This document shows, in pieces, positions 12,906 through 37,905 of a DNA stretch of 64,000 nt. This stretch comes from Trochalopteron elliotii. Taxonomy: Eukaryota > Chordata > Aves > Passeriformes > Leiothrichidae. Position numbers and translations under genes: made by a program. The number at the start of each line of letters is the position of its first letter. The stretch's first letter is position 1. Under the pieces are notes generated by a model. It saw only the letters and a list, made by a program, of their open reading frames with translations, was not told the origin of the DNA and searched no databases. The DNA is taken from positions 104,300 through 168,299 of the forward strand of contig JANPWX010000159.1 of the NCBI GenBank assembly GCA_024734555.1, written 5' to 3'.

Positions 12906-15900
12906 CTTTTTCCCATGTGTGGATGTGCTCCTGTTCATCTCACTTCCAAACAAACTTCAGTAGAGGGTAAAATTCCTTCCCATTAGTCTAGACTGAAGGA
13001 TGTCTCCAAGCTGAGAGGGTTTTGGGGTCTGCACTTCAATACTTGAATTATTTAATGACACGACAGTACAAATACTTAACGCATGCAAGCCACTGAAAAA
13101 AAAAAGAAAAAGAAAAAAAGTGGAAAAAACAGGAGGGTAGAGCAAGTGTGCTGATAAATGCCTGTGATACACAAACACGGGCAGTAAATACTGTGTGGTT
13201 CATTAGATACGGGTTGGGGCGATCCTGCCCTGCAGTTAAAGGCCTCTCACTTCCTCTGCCTTCTCCAGATTGGTGCCTTGTACCAGCTCCTCTCTCCAGC
13301 TCTACCGGTTCCCGGTTTGCCACCCTTTCAATGTGGAGCTGCTGATCCTCTCTGGTGTTACAATGCAACTCTTTGATGCCAAAAGCCCCTTCCTCCGCTG
13401 AATCCACAAGTTTCAGGGATGCTGGGACTACACAGGAAAGGCAGGCAACATGTAATGAAATTATGTGGAAGAGAAAGATCCATTAGAGCAAGGAGATACC
13501 CGTAAATCCTGTTAGCAGCCAAGCATTTCCATAGAAATTTCCTGATTCTAGATGCCCAGCACCTTTCCTACACTTCCATTTCCTTAACACCATTCCCAAA
13601 TCCCTACGTGGCTTCATTTACAAACCTAAACCCCAAATGTAAATTGAGGGGGGAGGATCTCTTTGAAGTCAGTCTCCTTGGATTTTAGCTCTAAATTCTG
13701 TAGTTCAGGGTCTACTGGAAAGGGCAGCCTCCAGCTCTTGGACCAGGAATCATTTCTTGGCTTTAGACTCCTCCAGCACCATTCAGTTAAAGATGAGCTG
13801 TGTTAATATCTTTTAGCTACGTGCTCTTTGTTGTACTTTTATTCCTTTACTCTTTTTACCCCAGTCAGTGCAGAACAGCTTGTAAATACATGGATTTATT
13901 CTGTCAGCCTCACACTGCTTCCCTTGAACATCAAAATATTAAAACACAAAAGCTCCCCGATTACTCATCAGTAGATCGGTGACTTTACACACAGGCAGGT
14001 TTCTCTGGAGTAAATTAAAACAACTCCTTGAAAAAATTTGGACTGAGATGGATTGTTTCCAGATTCCCAGGAACTGTGAGGGACAAACGTGCCCAACACC
14101 AGGATCCTCAGAGCGCCTGCGAAAGGTAAAGATACACCTTGAGAAATCTTGGATCCTGCAATTAGGTCCAAATTAATTATTCTGGATGCATTTTGTTCAA
14201 TTAATGATGTTAATTGCCTGCCTGGCAGGTTATTAAGAATTTGAAACCATTTAATGACTGGTACATAAAGATTTTGCAGTTGAGAGTGGTTTTTTTGATA
14301 ACAGATCCAATACAAATCCCTGTTTATCTTCCCAGTTGTGTTGGCTCCCCAGTGCCTGGTGGAAGGGCAGTCCAGCTTGGTTTGGAATTGTGTTTTAAAT
14401 GATTACCAGATCCAGGGCAGTATTTACACCTGTATTTTTAATGTTCTGGCTGACAACATTTAGTATTTTTAAAGTTATTCAAGTAACCCAGTCCTAAGCA
14501 GATATTCTGCTGAATCCAGACTATCAGAATCCAATAAAAAAGGGGTTAGTTTTATAAAGCTGAGCACATTTTGACCAGGGAAACTGAGTTTATGGGCCTG
14601 GAGTACTTGAGACTCGCTGCATCTGAAGTGATATCACTGAAATATCACAGGAAGACACTGCAGGAGACTCTGCTTTTCAGCTTCCCAGCCTTCTGCCAGG
14701 TCTCTGGCAGAGGATGAGGGAAGTTTACAGGAGCTTCCCAAATGGGAAAGGAAAAAAAAAAAGTAATTTAAATGGTGTATCTGTGAATCAGAGGCTGAGA
14801 AAATGCTGTCATGTGAAGGGAATCCCACTGTTAAGGACAGAAACGTTCCTGAGCGTCTGTGCTCAAGTGGAAGCCCCAGCAGTGCTGCTGCCCAGTCACA
14901 GCTCCCACGTAGTGAGGTGGAGATTCCTCGGAGATTATCCAGCCAAAGCAAACACACTGGAGGAGTCAGGCAGGTGCTTTTGGAGGAGGAGGATGTTTCA
15001 AGCACGCTCCTCAGCCCTCCACATGACCTGTCTGGCATCAGGCAAGGCTGAGTTAGTCCTGAGGCCAAAAGAGTAAAATGCAGGTAGAAGACAGAGGTGT
15101 CTCCTCTCCATGAGGAGGAGAGCACAAGACAGCACAAAAATTTCCAAGGCATCAGGCTCGTTTTTCATCGAACACCCATTAATAAAATTGTTTTCTTTGC
15201 TTTTGACAAATCAGTTCAAACCCACACACATCCTGCAGGATACATTACACTGGGGGCTTGAGCCTCTTTCATTTCCCAAACAGCTCTGTCACCCTATTGG
15301 TGATCATCTACCAAAACACTCCATTGCACATCCTTCATGACACAATAATTCCCAATATTTACACCCTTGGTAATGAATGGAAGATGCATTGATGGATAAT
15401 CCACATACAGGGTAAGCATCAACAGAAGTGGTTGAACTTGATTCACGTTTTCTGGTGCTGTCGAGTTGCCCTTTCACAAATCTTTTTGGTGTTTTCCTGG
15501 CCTCAACAGATTTAGAATGGCATTTCAAAGACCACTGATGACACCATTCAGTAGCTGGCAAGACAAAGAATTCATAGATGGAGTTAATAAGGGGGAATAA
15601 AAGCAGTCTGTGCCCCAAACCCAACATTTTCACAGTGCACGTGGGCTGGTTGTGTGAGCCAGATGCAGAGAGCTCCAGGGATGCTACGCCGCAATCCTAC
15701 AACCCTAATTCTTGCGCATTTAAGGCTGTATCTGATTAGGCATTTCTGTATTTTCCGAGTATGTAATTATCTAGCACAGTGCGTGCGAGTCATGGAGTAA
15801 ACCCAGTTGGGAGCGGAGCACTGGGAAGGGGAGAAAAGGTCTGTACGTGGGTGGGTGGGTTTGTCCGTGTTGGTGATTGCAGCAACCGGGGAGTACAGTG

Positions 15901-16020
15901 CGGGAAAAAGCCTTTCCTGGAAAGAAACTGAGATGAAATCCCGGCATTGTGCTGCGAGCAGTTATCACCTCCCTGTAGACCACAAAGGAGGTGATAACTA
16001 GATCCCAGATCCTTGCAGGA

Positions 16021-16265
16021 TTCTCATTAGGAAGCAATTCTTTACTCAGAAGGTGGGGAGGCCCTGGCACAGGGTGTCCAGAGAAGGCTGTGGCTGCCCC
16101 TGGATCCCTGGCAGTGTCCGAGGCCAGGCTGGACAGGGCTTGGAGCAGCCTGGGACAGTGGAAGTTGTCCCTGCCCATGGCAGGGGGTGGAACAGGATGG
16201 GCTTTAAGGACCCTTCCAGCCCAAACCACTCTGTGGTTCTGGTGGTCTGTGATCCAGAACACCCT
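16021..16265 (+). mobile_element. CR1 LINE 3'-end fragment
   Basis: Contains GGTGGGGAGGCCCTGGCACA, GGCTGTGGCTGCCCCTGGAT and CTTGGAGCAGCCTGGGACAG, then a terminal CTGTGGTTCT. This is the sense 3' UTR of an avian CR1. Confidence 0.93.
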
Positions 16266-18057
16266 CTTGGGTACAGTCCCAAGGAGGTGACAGCTGAAGA
16301 AATAGAAGTTTCAGGCTTCTCAGAGTTGAAGAATTAAGGAAATCCAAGTGTCCTTGCTGTAAATGCAAGGTAAATTATTCATTTTCTCTCTCTCCCCCCC
16401 TCTTTCCTCCCTCTAGTTCAGTTTTTCTTTTCATGCTTTAATCGTTTTGACACCAAGCTGTACAAAAGTAATTTAAAATTAACATGACTGACACTTGGTA
16501 GATAGCAGGACCCAGTGCAGGGCTCCACCTTCTACTGGGAACTGCGGAGAGGGGCTCTGGATTGGCTGCAGGACCTGAGGCAGCTGATGGGGACTAAGGA
16601 AAAACACGGCAAACAATTAATTTGCTAATTTAGTTTTCTGTTTAATTTGAGACCAGAAAATTGTCAGGCACTCATCAGCCCACGAGCAAGGCTGAGTGGA
16701 CTCAGGGCAGTGCTGCACTACTGGCAGCAAGGAGAGGATGTGTTTGATTAGCCAGGAAAGCAATTTCTCCTGCGGTACCGGTGGCATTTCACAGCATGTT
16801 TGAGCTCTGAGGTTCTGCGGTGTGGCTTTTGTGTCACCTCTCCCCAGTACGGTGCATTTAGCACATCTGACAATGGTCTTTTTTCACTGGGAAGGAGGTG
16901 ACGTGGACATGTGTGCTGCAGAACAGCTGGGAAAAGTTGTCACGTCAAACACAGAACGTACTGTAGCCCGTCACTAACCCGGTACTGCCACACGATGCCT
17001 CGGTCAGCCAGAATGCTGACAGGGATAACTCTGCACACTGTGAGCCTAATGGACCTGGATCAGGACTAATGTCCTTTGATGGGGAAAGAAATGCTCTAAT
17101 TTGATTTCCTCCCTTCAGCTGCCGAGTGTGTAATTTCAGATCTGCGCAGAGCGGGCCCTTTACGCTCGGGTTTGGGCCTATTTTTGATTGATTAAATTGA
17201 ATTGTATCTATTTATTTCACGCATCCAATTCAGGATTTCACTAGTGGCTTGTCAGAGCGAGAACGTGCACATTTATCGGGAGTGAGAACTCACCACAGCC
17301 CTCAATTTCCTCTGATACCTTTGCCGGGATTTGGTGCTGTGCGGGCGAGTGGGTGTGCGAAGAGCTGGGAACGTGTGAAATCAAAGAGTTGGTTGCCAGC
17401 AGAGGGAGCGTGGGGCAGGGCCGGGTTCAGCGGGGAGTCAGGAGGCTGGAAACGGGACCGGCTCCCGGGGAAGCATCACATCTCTCTGATAGAAAATCCT
17501 GAGACTGTTAGAGCATCAGCTCGATTTGTTTCCTTCATCCGAATGAACCGAGAGATGGGATCTCGTTTGCAAATCTGGGACCTTCTTGGCCTCCCTAATT
17601 CACAGATTCCCTCTTCCCGGCTAAGTGATGCTCCCGGGAAGCCCAAGTCACTAGATGGTACTGTTGCTGTTCAATATTGACGCCCCCGCGGGCCAGCTCC
17701 TTGGGAAACTCGCGTTTCTGTCAGGAGGGAAGGACGGCTGTGTAATTTGTGAGGGAGACGTGAGCGAGGAGCCGGGGAGAAGAAGTAGGTCAGAACTGCT
17801 TCCTGGGATTGGGCTGTGGGAGGGGGGTGGAGGGATGGCAAAGATTTTGTCAAGGCTGGTTTGCTTCCAGGTTTGCTGCCCTGAGGGGCACGGGGTCAGG
17901 CCCTCATGTAAACTCTGTAAAAGCCGGGTTTTGGTCAGCCTCACTCGTGGTTAAGCCCAAGCAGAAGAATGAGCCCTCTGTGGCCACAGCCTGGGGAAGT
18001 TTTGTCACTCTCTGACCTCAGGGCACACAGAGTCACCTCCTGGCAGGAGGCAACACA

Positions 18058-18215
18058 GCAAATCATAGGATCGTTGAAAGGCTGGTTTGGCTTGGAAGGA
18101 ACTAAAGCCCATCCCACCCCCTGCCATGGGCAGAGACACCTTCCACTGTCCCAGGTTGCTCCAAGCCCCATCCAACCTAGCCTTGGACAATTCCATGGAT
18201 CTCCAGCTCTGAGGG
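18058..18215 (-). mobile_element. CR1 LINE 3'-end fragment
   Basis: Begins AATCATAGGATCGTTGAAAG and contains CCCCCTGCCATGGGCAGAGA and TCCCAGGTTGCTCCAAGCCC. Antisense CR1 3' UTR, truncated. Confidence 0.92.
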
Positions 18216-20028
18216 AGCGAGGGACTGCTCAGACAAATTCCTGGAGCGCTCTGAAATCCCCCCGAGCTTCCCAATGACATCATTGCCTGGGTCCCATCCC
18301 CGTTAGGAGGTCACCAAGCTCTCCCTGGCGAGGGTAACAAACAGGTTATTGTGCTCCGTGCTGCAAACAGGCCCCGGCCCTCCCGGCTCCAGCCCCAGCA
18401 GAGAGCGGAGGAGCTGCTGCCTGCCCGGCCTGCACTCGGGTTTCTGTTAGAGGAGAAAGTCAGGCCAATTAAATCAGGCAGCATTGAATCTCTAATTGAC
18501 ATAAATGAGACAGACAGACAGCTGGGAAGACTGGGAGGAGGGGAGGGAAAGGGGAGCAGGTGCCCTGGATGAGAAAGAGATGGAAATACACCCTAATAGG
18601 ACCACAGCTTTTCTTATTCTGTGTGTTTACATTAGCCAGCAACATCATAGGAAGTGTCTGAGCCCCCGCTGGAGAGAAATTAGTGAAATAAATGCAAGTT
18701 ACAATCATTGTGGAGTTGATTAGAATGTTCCTAAAAATCTCCAAACAAACCCAATGGAAAAAAATTCACCCTCAAAAAGATGTTTGAATTTGTGTAGTTA
18801 AATTAAGAAATCTGGTTTTTCCCATGCAGTTTGAACATGAGGCCTTGCAGCTGAACAATTACAAAATCATTTCAAATCATATTTGTTTAATTTTCCACAT
18901 CTGAGCAGTGCTTGCCCAGGTATTTCCCCCTCTCCTTTTACCAGGGAGTGCTCTTTTGTCTTTAACAGACCTTTCAAACACTAATTTATACAGAAATAAG
19001 TTATTTAAATTCATACATTTCAGAAGGATGAGGCACAAAGAGGAGGAACTCACCCAGGTCCCACCCAGCACTGCAGAAGGAACCAGAATTACCAGCCCTC
19101 GCTCTGCCTCGCCCAGGGTGTGCCCTGATGGAAACAAACTCTTGGACATTTTCTCCTAACACACCTCAGCTGCTGCACAGGTGAGAAGCAAAGGTGGAAA
19201 AGCATTCCCGAGTGGATGCAGGTAGCAAGGAGGGGGGAAATACAGTTTTGTGTTGCTGGTGAGTCCTCCAGCAGCACGACAGAACAGCAATTTGGGATAA
19301 TCTCTTACAAGCCAACCCTATCTTTTAAAATAATCAAGATTTGCACATTGTGATGTAAGAACCAGAAATGTTTTTAATTTACATTTCCAGAAACTTTTGA
19401 GATCTCTTCCCGAATATTTCAACACATTCTCCTTCCCCATTTTCCCAGCTGGGATAATTTTTTGCCAGCACAGGCAATTCTTCTCGGTATCCATGGGAAT
19501 TGCCTCCATAATTAGACGTGCACCCAGTGCACAGATCAGAGCGCTCCAACCCAGCAGCTGGAACTAGGAGGCAGGTCTGATTAAATCTGCTCTGCCACGA
19601 GGAGAAAAGCCAGCTTTAATGAAACATCACAGGACTCCCTACCCCGTCTTTAAACAGGGCAGGAAAAGGGACTCTGGGATTACTTTGAGAGTGGCTGCTC
19701 GTGGTGTGCTCACAATTCACAGAGCAGAAAGCGAGGACTGAGTGATCCAAGGCCTTGAAACTGGGGATCTGCCTCATTAAAAAGGGGCTGATTGCCAGCA
19801 GCTTATTAGAGGGGCTCACAGTCTGCCTTCAGAACGGCAGTAAAGGTTGAAGGGGTCAGCAGGTGCAGATGGAGGTTTTCTCCTTGAGAGTTCTCCTCAA
19901 GCCAGTGAGATCAGAGTCAGCTTGTAGAGGAACAGCTTGTCTGGGTTTCCTGCCCTGCCCAGCAGTGATTGTTTGTGTGGATCCACCAAAAGACACAGAG
20001 CCAGGCAACAGCTCTTTTTTTTGTTGAA

Positions 20029-20195
20029 TCCCAGGGGGGTTTGGGTTGGAAGGACCTTAAAGCCCACTCAGTCCCACCTCCTGCTGTGGGCAGGGACACC
20101 TCCCACTGTCCCAGGCTGCTCCAAGCCCCGGCCAGTCTGGCCTTGGACACCTCCAGGGATGGGGCAGCCACATCTGCTCTGGACAGTTTTCATGG
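20029..20195 (-). mobile_element. CR1 LINE 3'-end fragment
   Basis: GGGTTTGGGTTGGAAGGACC leads into the TGTGGGCAGGGACACCTCCC and GGCCTTGGACACCTCCAGGG blocks. Antisense CR1, truncated. Confidence 0.92.
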
Positions 20196-23100
20196 AAAGT
20201 AAATGATTTCTATTCCTGCACATCCAGTTCTGCAGGTACAATGTGCTCTTCAGGAAGGGGAGCTGGTGAAAGAGGCAGATGGTCGGATAGAAATTATTAG
20301 TCCCATACAAGTTTTTTATCTTTAGTTGCTGCCTCCACTTGGTGTCACAAACCCCACGACTCCTGGGGGCTTCCCCTTTTTAAAAACAGAGCTGGGATCT
20401 GGGGTGGAGCAGACATGTTAAAATTCCAAGTGGTTTGGTGGGTGGGAAAAAAGCGACTTTTAACAAATACGCCGGGGCTGGGGGATCAAACAGGGCTCTG
20501 GTCTAGACAGAACCGCACTCCCCGCCTGCCTCAGAAGTTCATTCCACAGCAGCTGACAGAATTTAGCATCTCGTTTCCCTAACACGATTAAAATGCAGCT
20601 CCGTGTCCCAGGGTACTGACAGCCCCTCAGATCTCTCCACATCCCAGGCCACGTTTCCATTGCCCCTGCTGGAGTCGCTCCCTTTGGAAGCGCAGCCCCG
20701 CGGACCAGCGGCGCTCACGGATCCCGGCAGTGCAGGTCGCTTTAGCTGGGGTTTGAACTCAGCCCTTCCTGTAATTCTATCATTTGAATATCATTTTCAC
20801 AGCCCTCACAGGCAGCAGATGAATGAGAGGTTCCTGGCTTTGAGTCAAAAGCTGCCGTAATTAAATGTTTATAAAACACTTTAAGCATGCGAAGTGCTGT
20901 TATAGACAAGGAACCAACAGATCTGGCAGATTGGAGCCGGATTTTAAGGCACACCAGCAAACAGAGCCCATTTCCCTCACTACATCTCTCTTTTAAAGCT
21001 GCTAGCAGAGGGTTATGGAAGCCATCACCAGGTTCCTTTTATTATAACCAGAATAAGTGAAATCGGAATCACTTTCTTTCATACGAATATGTGTAATTCA
21101 GAAGATTTCCCCTCTGTAAGAACTCTCTGAGCAAAAGGCCAGCTTGCCGTTCAGCTCGGGAAGGAACTACCCCGTGGGAAACAGAAATTGCTGCTACTTC
21201 TGATCTCTCACATAAAACTGGAGAGCTTCCACCTGTTACAGGTTTCTAACACCATCTGCTGTCTGAAAGGAAGATGGCATTGGAGCTCAGCAGCACCGAG
21301 AGCTTGTTTGATAAACCAGGCACGACACCAGCAAATCTGGAACGTTTCTGTAATTGCCACAATTCCTTTTTTTTCTTTTTTCAAGCCCTGAACATATTTT
21401 GACTTGATCTTCGTTATGAAATGAATTATTTCCTCGCCAGAGGAAGCAGAATCCCAGTGAGCAGCAGCCGAATGTCAGGTCCACAACACTTCAGTTTTCA
21501 TTCCCAGCCATGGGGCTGTGTCATTTCAGCACCAACACAAAATTCAAACATTGTCCCTCTCCAAAGCTTAGCCCAAAGAACCGAGTTAAAAATGTTTTCA
21601 TAGGAGACAGCCATGGTCTCCCTGGGGCATGAGGAGCTCAAAGCAAATCATTCTTTCTATTAAAAATAAAAATATTGACCTTTTGCTGGCTCACACTGCT
21701 GCCTGTAGGACAGAATAAACATTCTAACCAAGGATTCTTCTGCTGCTTCCTAATTGAAAGAGATACAAACTTTTGTCCCAGGAAAAACAACAGAACCCAG
21801 GAGCTCATTACACGTTTAAATTGAAGGGCTCACAACTCCTGCTCTTAGTTTTGGTTGCAGATATTTGTAATAACAATTTTTTCTAAAACGAAAATACTGT
21901 TCTCCAAAGGGGTCCCTGGCCATTCACCCTGAGACGAGCAGGGGTTTAGACAAAAACCACCCAAAATCTCAAAATCTAACACCAAACAGCTCTGGGATTC
22001 TTCTCCAGTCTGATCCCATCAGCCCGGTTACAGCATCACCCCCCACCTCTCGCATTTCTCACCCCCTCTACGCATCATTTAAAGTCAGTGGCTCCTTTTG
22101 TCAGCGGTCGGCTCCTCACCCCGGCACTTTCCCTGCACTTCGACAAAAGAGACCTTTTACATGTCAATTTATTTTCAGACAAGCATATCTGAAAGGGAGT
22201 TTCCCTCCGGAGTCGAATTAGTATTAATGGCAGGTGTTCAGTGGCACACAAAGGGAGGGAGGCAGCGCCTCGGCTGAGCTGAGGCACTAAGACAGCTTGA
22301 TGTTTTAATAACCGGAGGCAAGGAATGGAGTGGCAGCGGACCTGCGGCTTCCCCGGCGTGAGTGAAGGTTTTATTCAGAGCCCCCATGTACTGCCGAAAG
22401 AAGATCTTGAAATATTTTAAATGTTTTCTTTGCCTTGAAAGAGGGATTAAATTGTTGAATATTCCATGAAAGCGCAGCATCCACCCCACATCCCGTGGAA
22501 CTCACTCGCAGTCACCGAGTACTTCCGAAGCCTCCCGCGGCCTGGGGAAGCAGCCGCGGCCACCGCGGGGAGGTGGTGGCACCGGGAGGCCTCCAGCTGC
22601 ACAGTTCATCATCCGCCAGTGCCTAGAGATGCTGAAAGAAGAATTACATGGGCTAACTCAAAGGTGGGAACTTGGGGAGAGATTTGCATTAAAGTGTAAA
22701 AAGTTAAAACCACAGATCAGTCGCTCAGTGAAGTTTCACTATGAAAGAGAAAGAGAAGATGATTGCTGGGAAAGCTACTGGCCTTCAGTCTTAAACTGAG
22801 TCTTGATGGGAATATTTCCCAGGCCAAAAGACATTTATTGATGCCCTGGTGAAATTTCACAGAGGTCAGCAAGGGAAAGGCACAGCTACACAGTGGGAAG
22901 AAGGGAAAACCTCTCAGCTGGGTCAGCCCCTTACAACAGAAAAATGGCTGATTTATTCCTCAAAATAGGAAAATTTAACCTGTGTCATACAGAAACAATA
23001 TTATGTAGAGCTGTTCAATATTATTTTCAGGCTCCTTGACCTTGGATCAATGTGCTCTTTCTGCACAGGTTATTTCCAGGTAGACTCCACAATTTGAGGC

Positions 23101-25154
23101 TGGATTCTGGGATTTCTGCTCCCTTGAGCTTTCATTCAGACCTGCAGGACAAAAACTTAAAGATCAAATCCACTTTTAAGTACCTGAAGTAACAGAAGTA
23201 GCTTTCCATGTAAAGATGTCTTTATGTATGGAAGTTAAATCCATTTTCACCCCTTTCTAAACCAAGACAATTTGTGATATCCTCTATATCCTCTTTGTCC
23301 CACGTTAAAGCTGAATGACTGCAAACTCCTGTAAGAGCAAATCATTTGTTCTCTGACCCCCCAACAGACATTGGATACCAAACTTTCACCTCAAATAATG
23401 CAATTTCAGTTAATATGACAACAGTATTCTGGCAAAGGTCAGGACAAAACCAGAAAAGGAAGGAATGAGCCCAACCCATCACAAACACCTACAGCTCTCA
23501 TATACAGAAAATTCACAAGTCCATTTTTATTAAGCACTGGAATTAAAAAAGTAACAGCACTTGGTTGATCTGGAACTAAAAATCAAGAGTTATTTTTACT
23601 TATGTATCACTCAGAACAACGTGGTTAAAAGTCCCCTGGAGAGGAAAGTGTAGCCCTTCTTGTTCTCTATATTCTCCAAGGGGATGGAGGTTTCAGAAGC
23701 TCCAACTGCACCAAGCACAAAGTTCTGATTGGAGACCCCACAGGGTGGCAGAGGGGTTTGATGCTCCTGGTTTTGGGGTCTGACACCCCAGGTATGGTCT
23801 CGTGGCCAGGCAGAACCCGCAGCAGCTGAGGGCTGCTCTCCCCCTGCCCACACTGATCTGCACCTGGTTGTCCCCAACACCTCTGAGTTGTCCCCAGCTG
23901 GCCTCACAACAGCACATCACAGGGAGGATTTAGCAAAGGCTGCAATGTTTTTCCTGGCTGATATTTGAAAACATTTGCAATTTCATACAAATAACCAGTT
24001 ATCCCCCAAACCAGGACAATTTGGTTTAAGACCCTCTAAACCCCAGGGTTTAAGAGCACTGATCCCCACCTGCCCATGGTGGGTTGACATCCAACCCCAT
24101 CCATCACTCCAGACCTTCCCTCAGAACACAACATAGGAAATATTCTAAAAATCTGTGGAGGTTCCTGCAACACCCAAAAGTACCCTAAGGGACTGAGCTC
24201 AGCTCCAGAAAAATGTTTGTGATTATTGTATTGGTCACAGGTACCTAAAATTTGCACAGCACTGGCACAAGAGTCACTGTGGAGTTGTAGGGGACATTGT
24301 GCCACAAGTATTTTTAGGGAAGGCATTTTGGGTGGTGGAGTGTTCCCCTCCCAAATCTCAGCAAAACATTAAATCCCTCTCTGCTGGAGTTAGTGGCAAT
24401 ACCAGTAAGAAGATCCACTGTGGACTGGTGCTGGCCTCCTCCTCTCAGAAGGACTGGACATTCAGGCTGCACTTGGAATAAAGAAAGAAAAAAATTGTGA
24501 CTATTTCAGCTTCTCACTGGCTTCTCACAGGACCTGCTTGGATGAGGGCAGAGAAGAGCACTGTGCATCTCACGTAATTATTTTTATGGAATTCTCCATT
24601 TTAGAGCCAACTGGGACTGAACAAAAAAGCAAGTTTCCTCTCTAGTGACATGATCTGCTAAAAGTAGCAGAAATTCACATGAGAACCTTTGCTGGCTCCA
24701 GTCACATCCCTGAGCTCTGTTTGCAGCCCCTGTATTAATCCTGCTGCTCCTAGAAACTGCCACCATGGAACCTTGGAGCCCCAGCAATTCCCTGCAGGTC
24801 AGAGTAGGGTGAGTATTTATTTCTAGCACAGTTTGTCTCCAAGTGTTGGTTCTTATAAGCACAGAAGTGTCCTGAGAGTAAGAAATTGCCCATTCCTGTT
24901 GGCTCTTGCCTCATTCTGGGACTGTTCTGGTCACCTCCCCCTGAGAGAAGGCAGCGTGAGAGGCTGCCCGAAGCAGCGCCGCTGGTTTTCAGCGCCTGAT
25001 CAAAAGCTTTGCAGCTTTTCCAGAAGGCAGGCAAGGAGCACTTCCCTGCATGGCACGGAGGAACAACCTGGGAACGAGCGGGAAATGACCGGGAACCGCC
25101 CGGGAACCGCCCGGGGGCGCCGGTTCTGCAGCTCACAGTCAGTCAGTAACAGGA

Positions 25155-26092
25155 CGGCCCCTGAATGATGTTTATTGTACGAGTCAGAAAGAAACCCTGA
25201 GTTACCGGCTGGAGAACAAAGTTAAATTAAAAATAAATTTGGTTTGGTTCAGAGGTTCCTGCTTAGGGGAGGGAAAACCACAGGTGGTAAAAGCAGCAGC
25301 CAGAGCCAGCCCAAAGCCTCAGCTTTGCCCGGGAGGAGATTCTGTTGTCCTCCCCAGGGTGACAAACTCCCCAGTGATGGGAGAACACGGAGATGGGAGA
25401 GCAGAGGGAAGGGATGAGCCAAGCCCAGGAGATTTCCTGGCCTGCTGAGCATCTGCAGGAGGGCTTGGAAAAAACGTGGTTTATTTTATTCAGAGATCTG
25501 AGCTGCTGGCTGGGCTGGGGGAGCACAGGAGAGAGGGAGAAATGGAAAATTTCTGCAAGATCCACCTTGCGTGGAAAAAACACAGGACTTGGAGGGGAGG
25601 GAGGTCCCTGTGGACACCAGTGTTGCTGGCTGGGAGACTGCAGGGCTGGCTTTGGGAAATACATCCAAAGGTTTGAGGGAGGAAAAGCCCCAAAGCCTAA
25701 ATCCCAAGTGTGACAGAGTCTTCCAGCTGCTGTGGAGTTGGAGAGGATCAGTTCCAAGAAATGCTGTAGCAACAACAAATACCTGGCCCTACACAGGGAA
25801 GGGTGAATCAGAGCTGCTTTTTAGTGCCACTTGACATCAGTTATACATTCTAGTTCTCATATACACAGATGGATTTCTTTAAAAATTGACAATTTACACG
25901 TCAAAAAAGTTTTACAGTGAAGTTCTCAGCAAAGATCAGTCCACACAAGGAGGAGCCAGTCTTCAGGAGCAGGAAGGCACTTGGCCTTTTGAGAGCAAGT
26001 CCCCAGAGGAGCCCCTGTGCAGCCCCTGCTCATCCCCTGTCCCCCTCTTCCATAGGTGTGCAAAATCCGGGCTGTTCCTGCTCCATGGGGCC
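25155..26092 (-). other. RPS6KA1: Probable RPS6KA1 3' untranslated region
   Basis: About 0.94 kb of non-coding sequence between the stop codon and a canonical AATAAA (minus strand) near 25171-25176, with no splice-flanked coding peptide. The exact cleavage site is inferred. Another AATAAA on the minus strand near 25481 could give a shorter message. Confidence 0.6.
25171..25176 (-). promoter_or_regulatory. Candidate poly(A) signal AATAAA for RPS6KA1
   Basis: Reads AATAAA on the gene strand about 920 bases past the stop, followed by CATCATTCA and then the U/G-rich GTTACTGACTGACTGTG, a plausible cleavage region and downstream element. No transcript evidence is available here. Confidence 0.5.
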
Positions 26093-37747
<11,655 letters not shown>

Positions 37748-37905
37748 TGTCCCATCCCGATGACATGGTCCGGCCCCAGGAACGGCGGCCCCGCTGCGGG
37801 CTCGGGGCGCGGGGCCGGGGCAGGAGCTCAGGTGGCGGCGGCGGCGGCCGATGCACGGATGCGGGCTTGGCACTGAGGGAGTTTCACGCTCCCCCACCCC
37901 AGCAG
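37748..37905 (-). promoter_or_regulatory. RPS6KA1: GC-rich 5' UTR/promoter zone of RPS6KA1 short form, with two upstream AUGs
   Basis: Sequence immediately upstream of exon 1b is rich in CpG and contains a GCC/GGC trinucleotide run near 37832-37850, as expected of a CpG-island promoter. No TATA box is seen close by. Upstream ATGs begin at 37766 and 37755, in different frames from each other and from the main ATG at 37747. The frame of the main ORF stays open upstream but has no further ATG before 37897. The transcription start is not determined. Confidence 0.5.

Larger units (their letters stand above)
12960..25150. other. Gene-free region with CR1 copies and candidate conserved noncoding elements
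   Basis: No coding exon supported. Stretches near 17100-17230, 18430-18520, 20750-20900 and 22080-22470 are AT-rich islands with homeodomain-like TAATTA/ATTAAAT words and low repeat content, the look of vertebrate conserved noncoding elements; conservation cannot be tested here. A GC-rich patch lies at 24950-25140. Confidence 0.4.

Noticed and set aside
37748..37897. In-frame N-terminal extension of exon 1b upstream of MERDPK
   Set aside because: The frame is open but has no ATG before 37897 (only a GTG), and the residues are GC-driven; the ATG at 37747 matches the human isoform b start.
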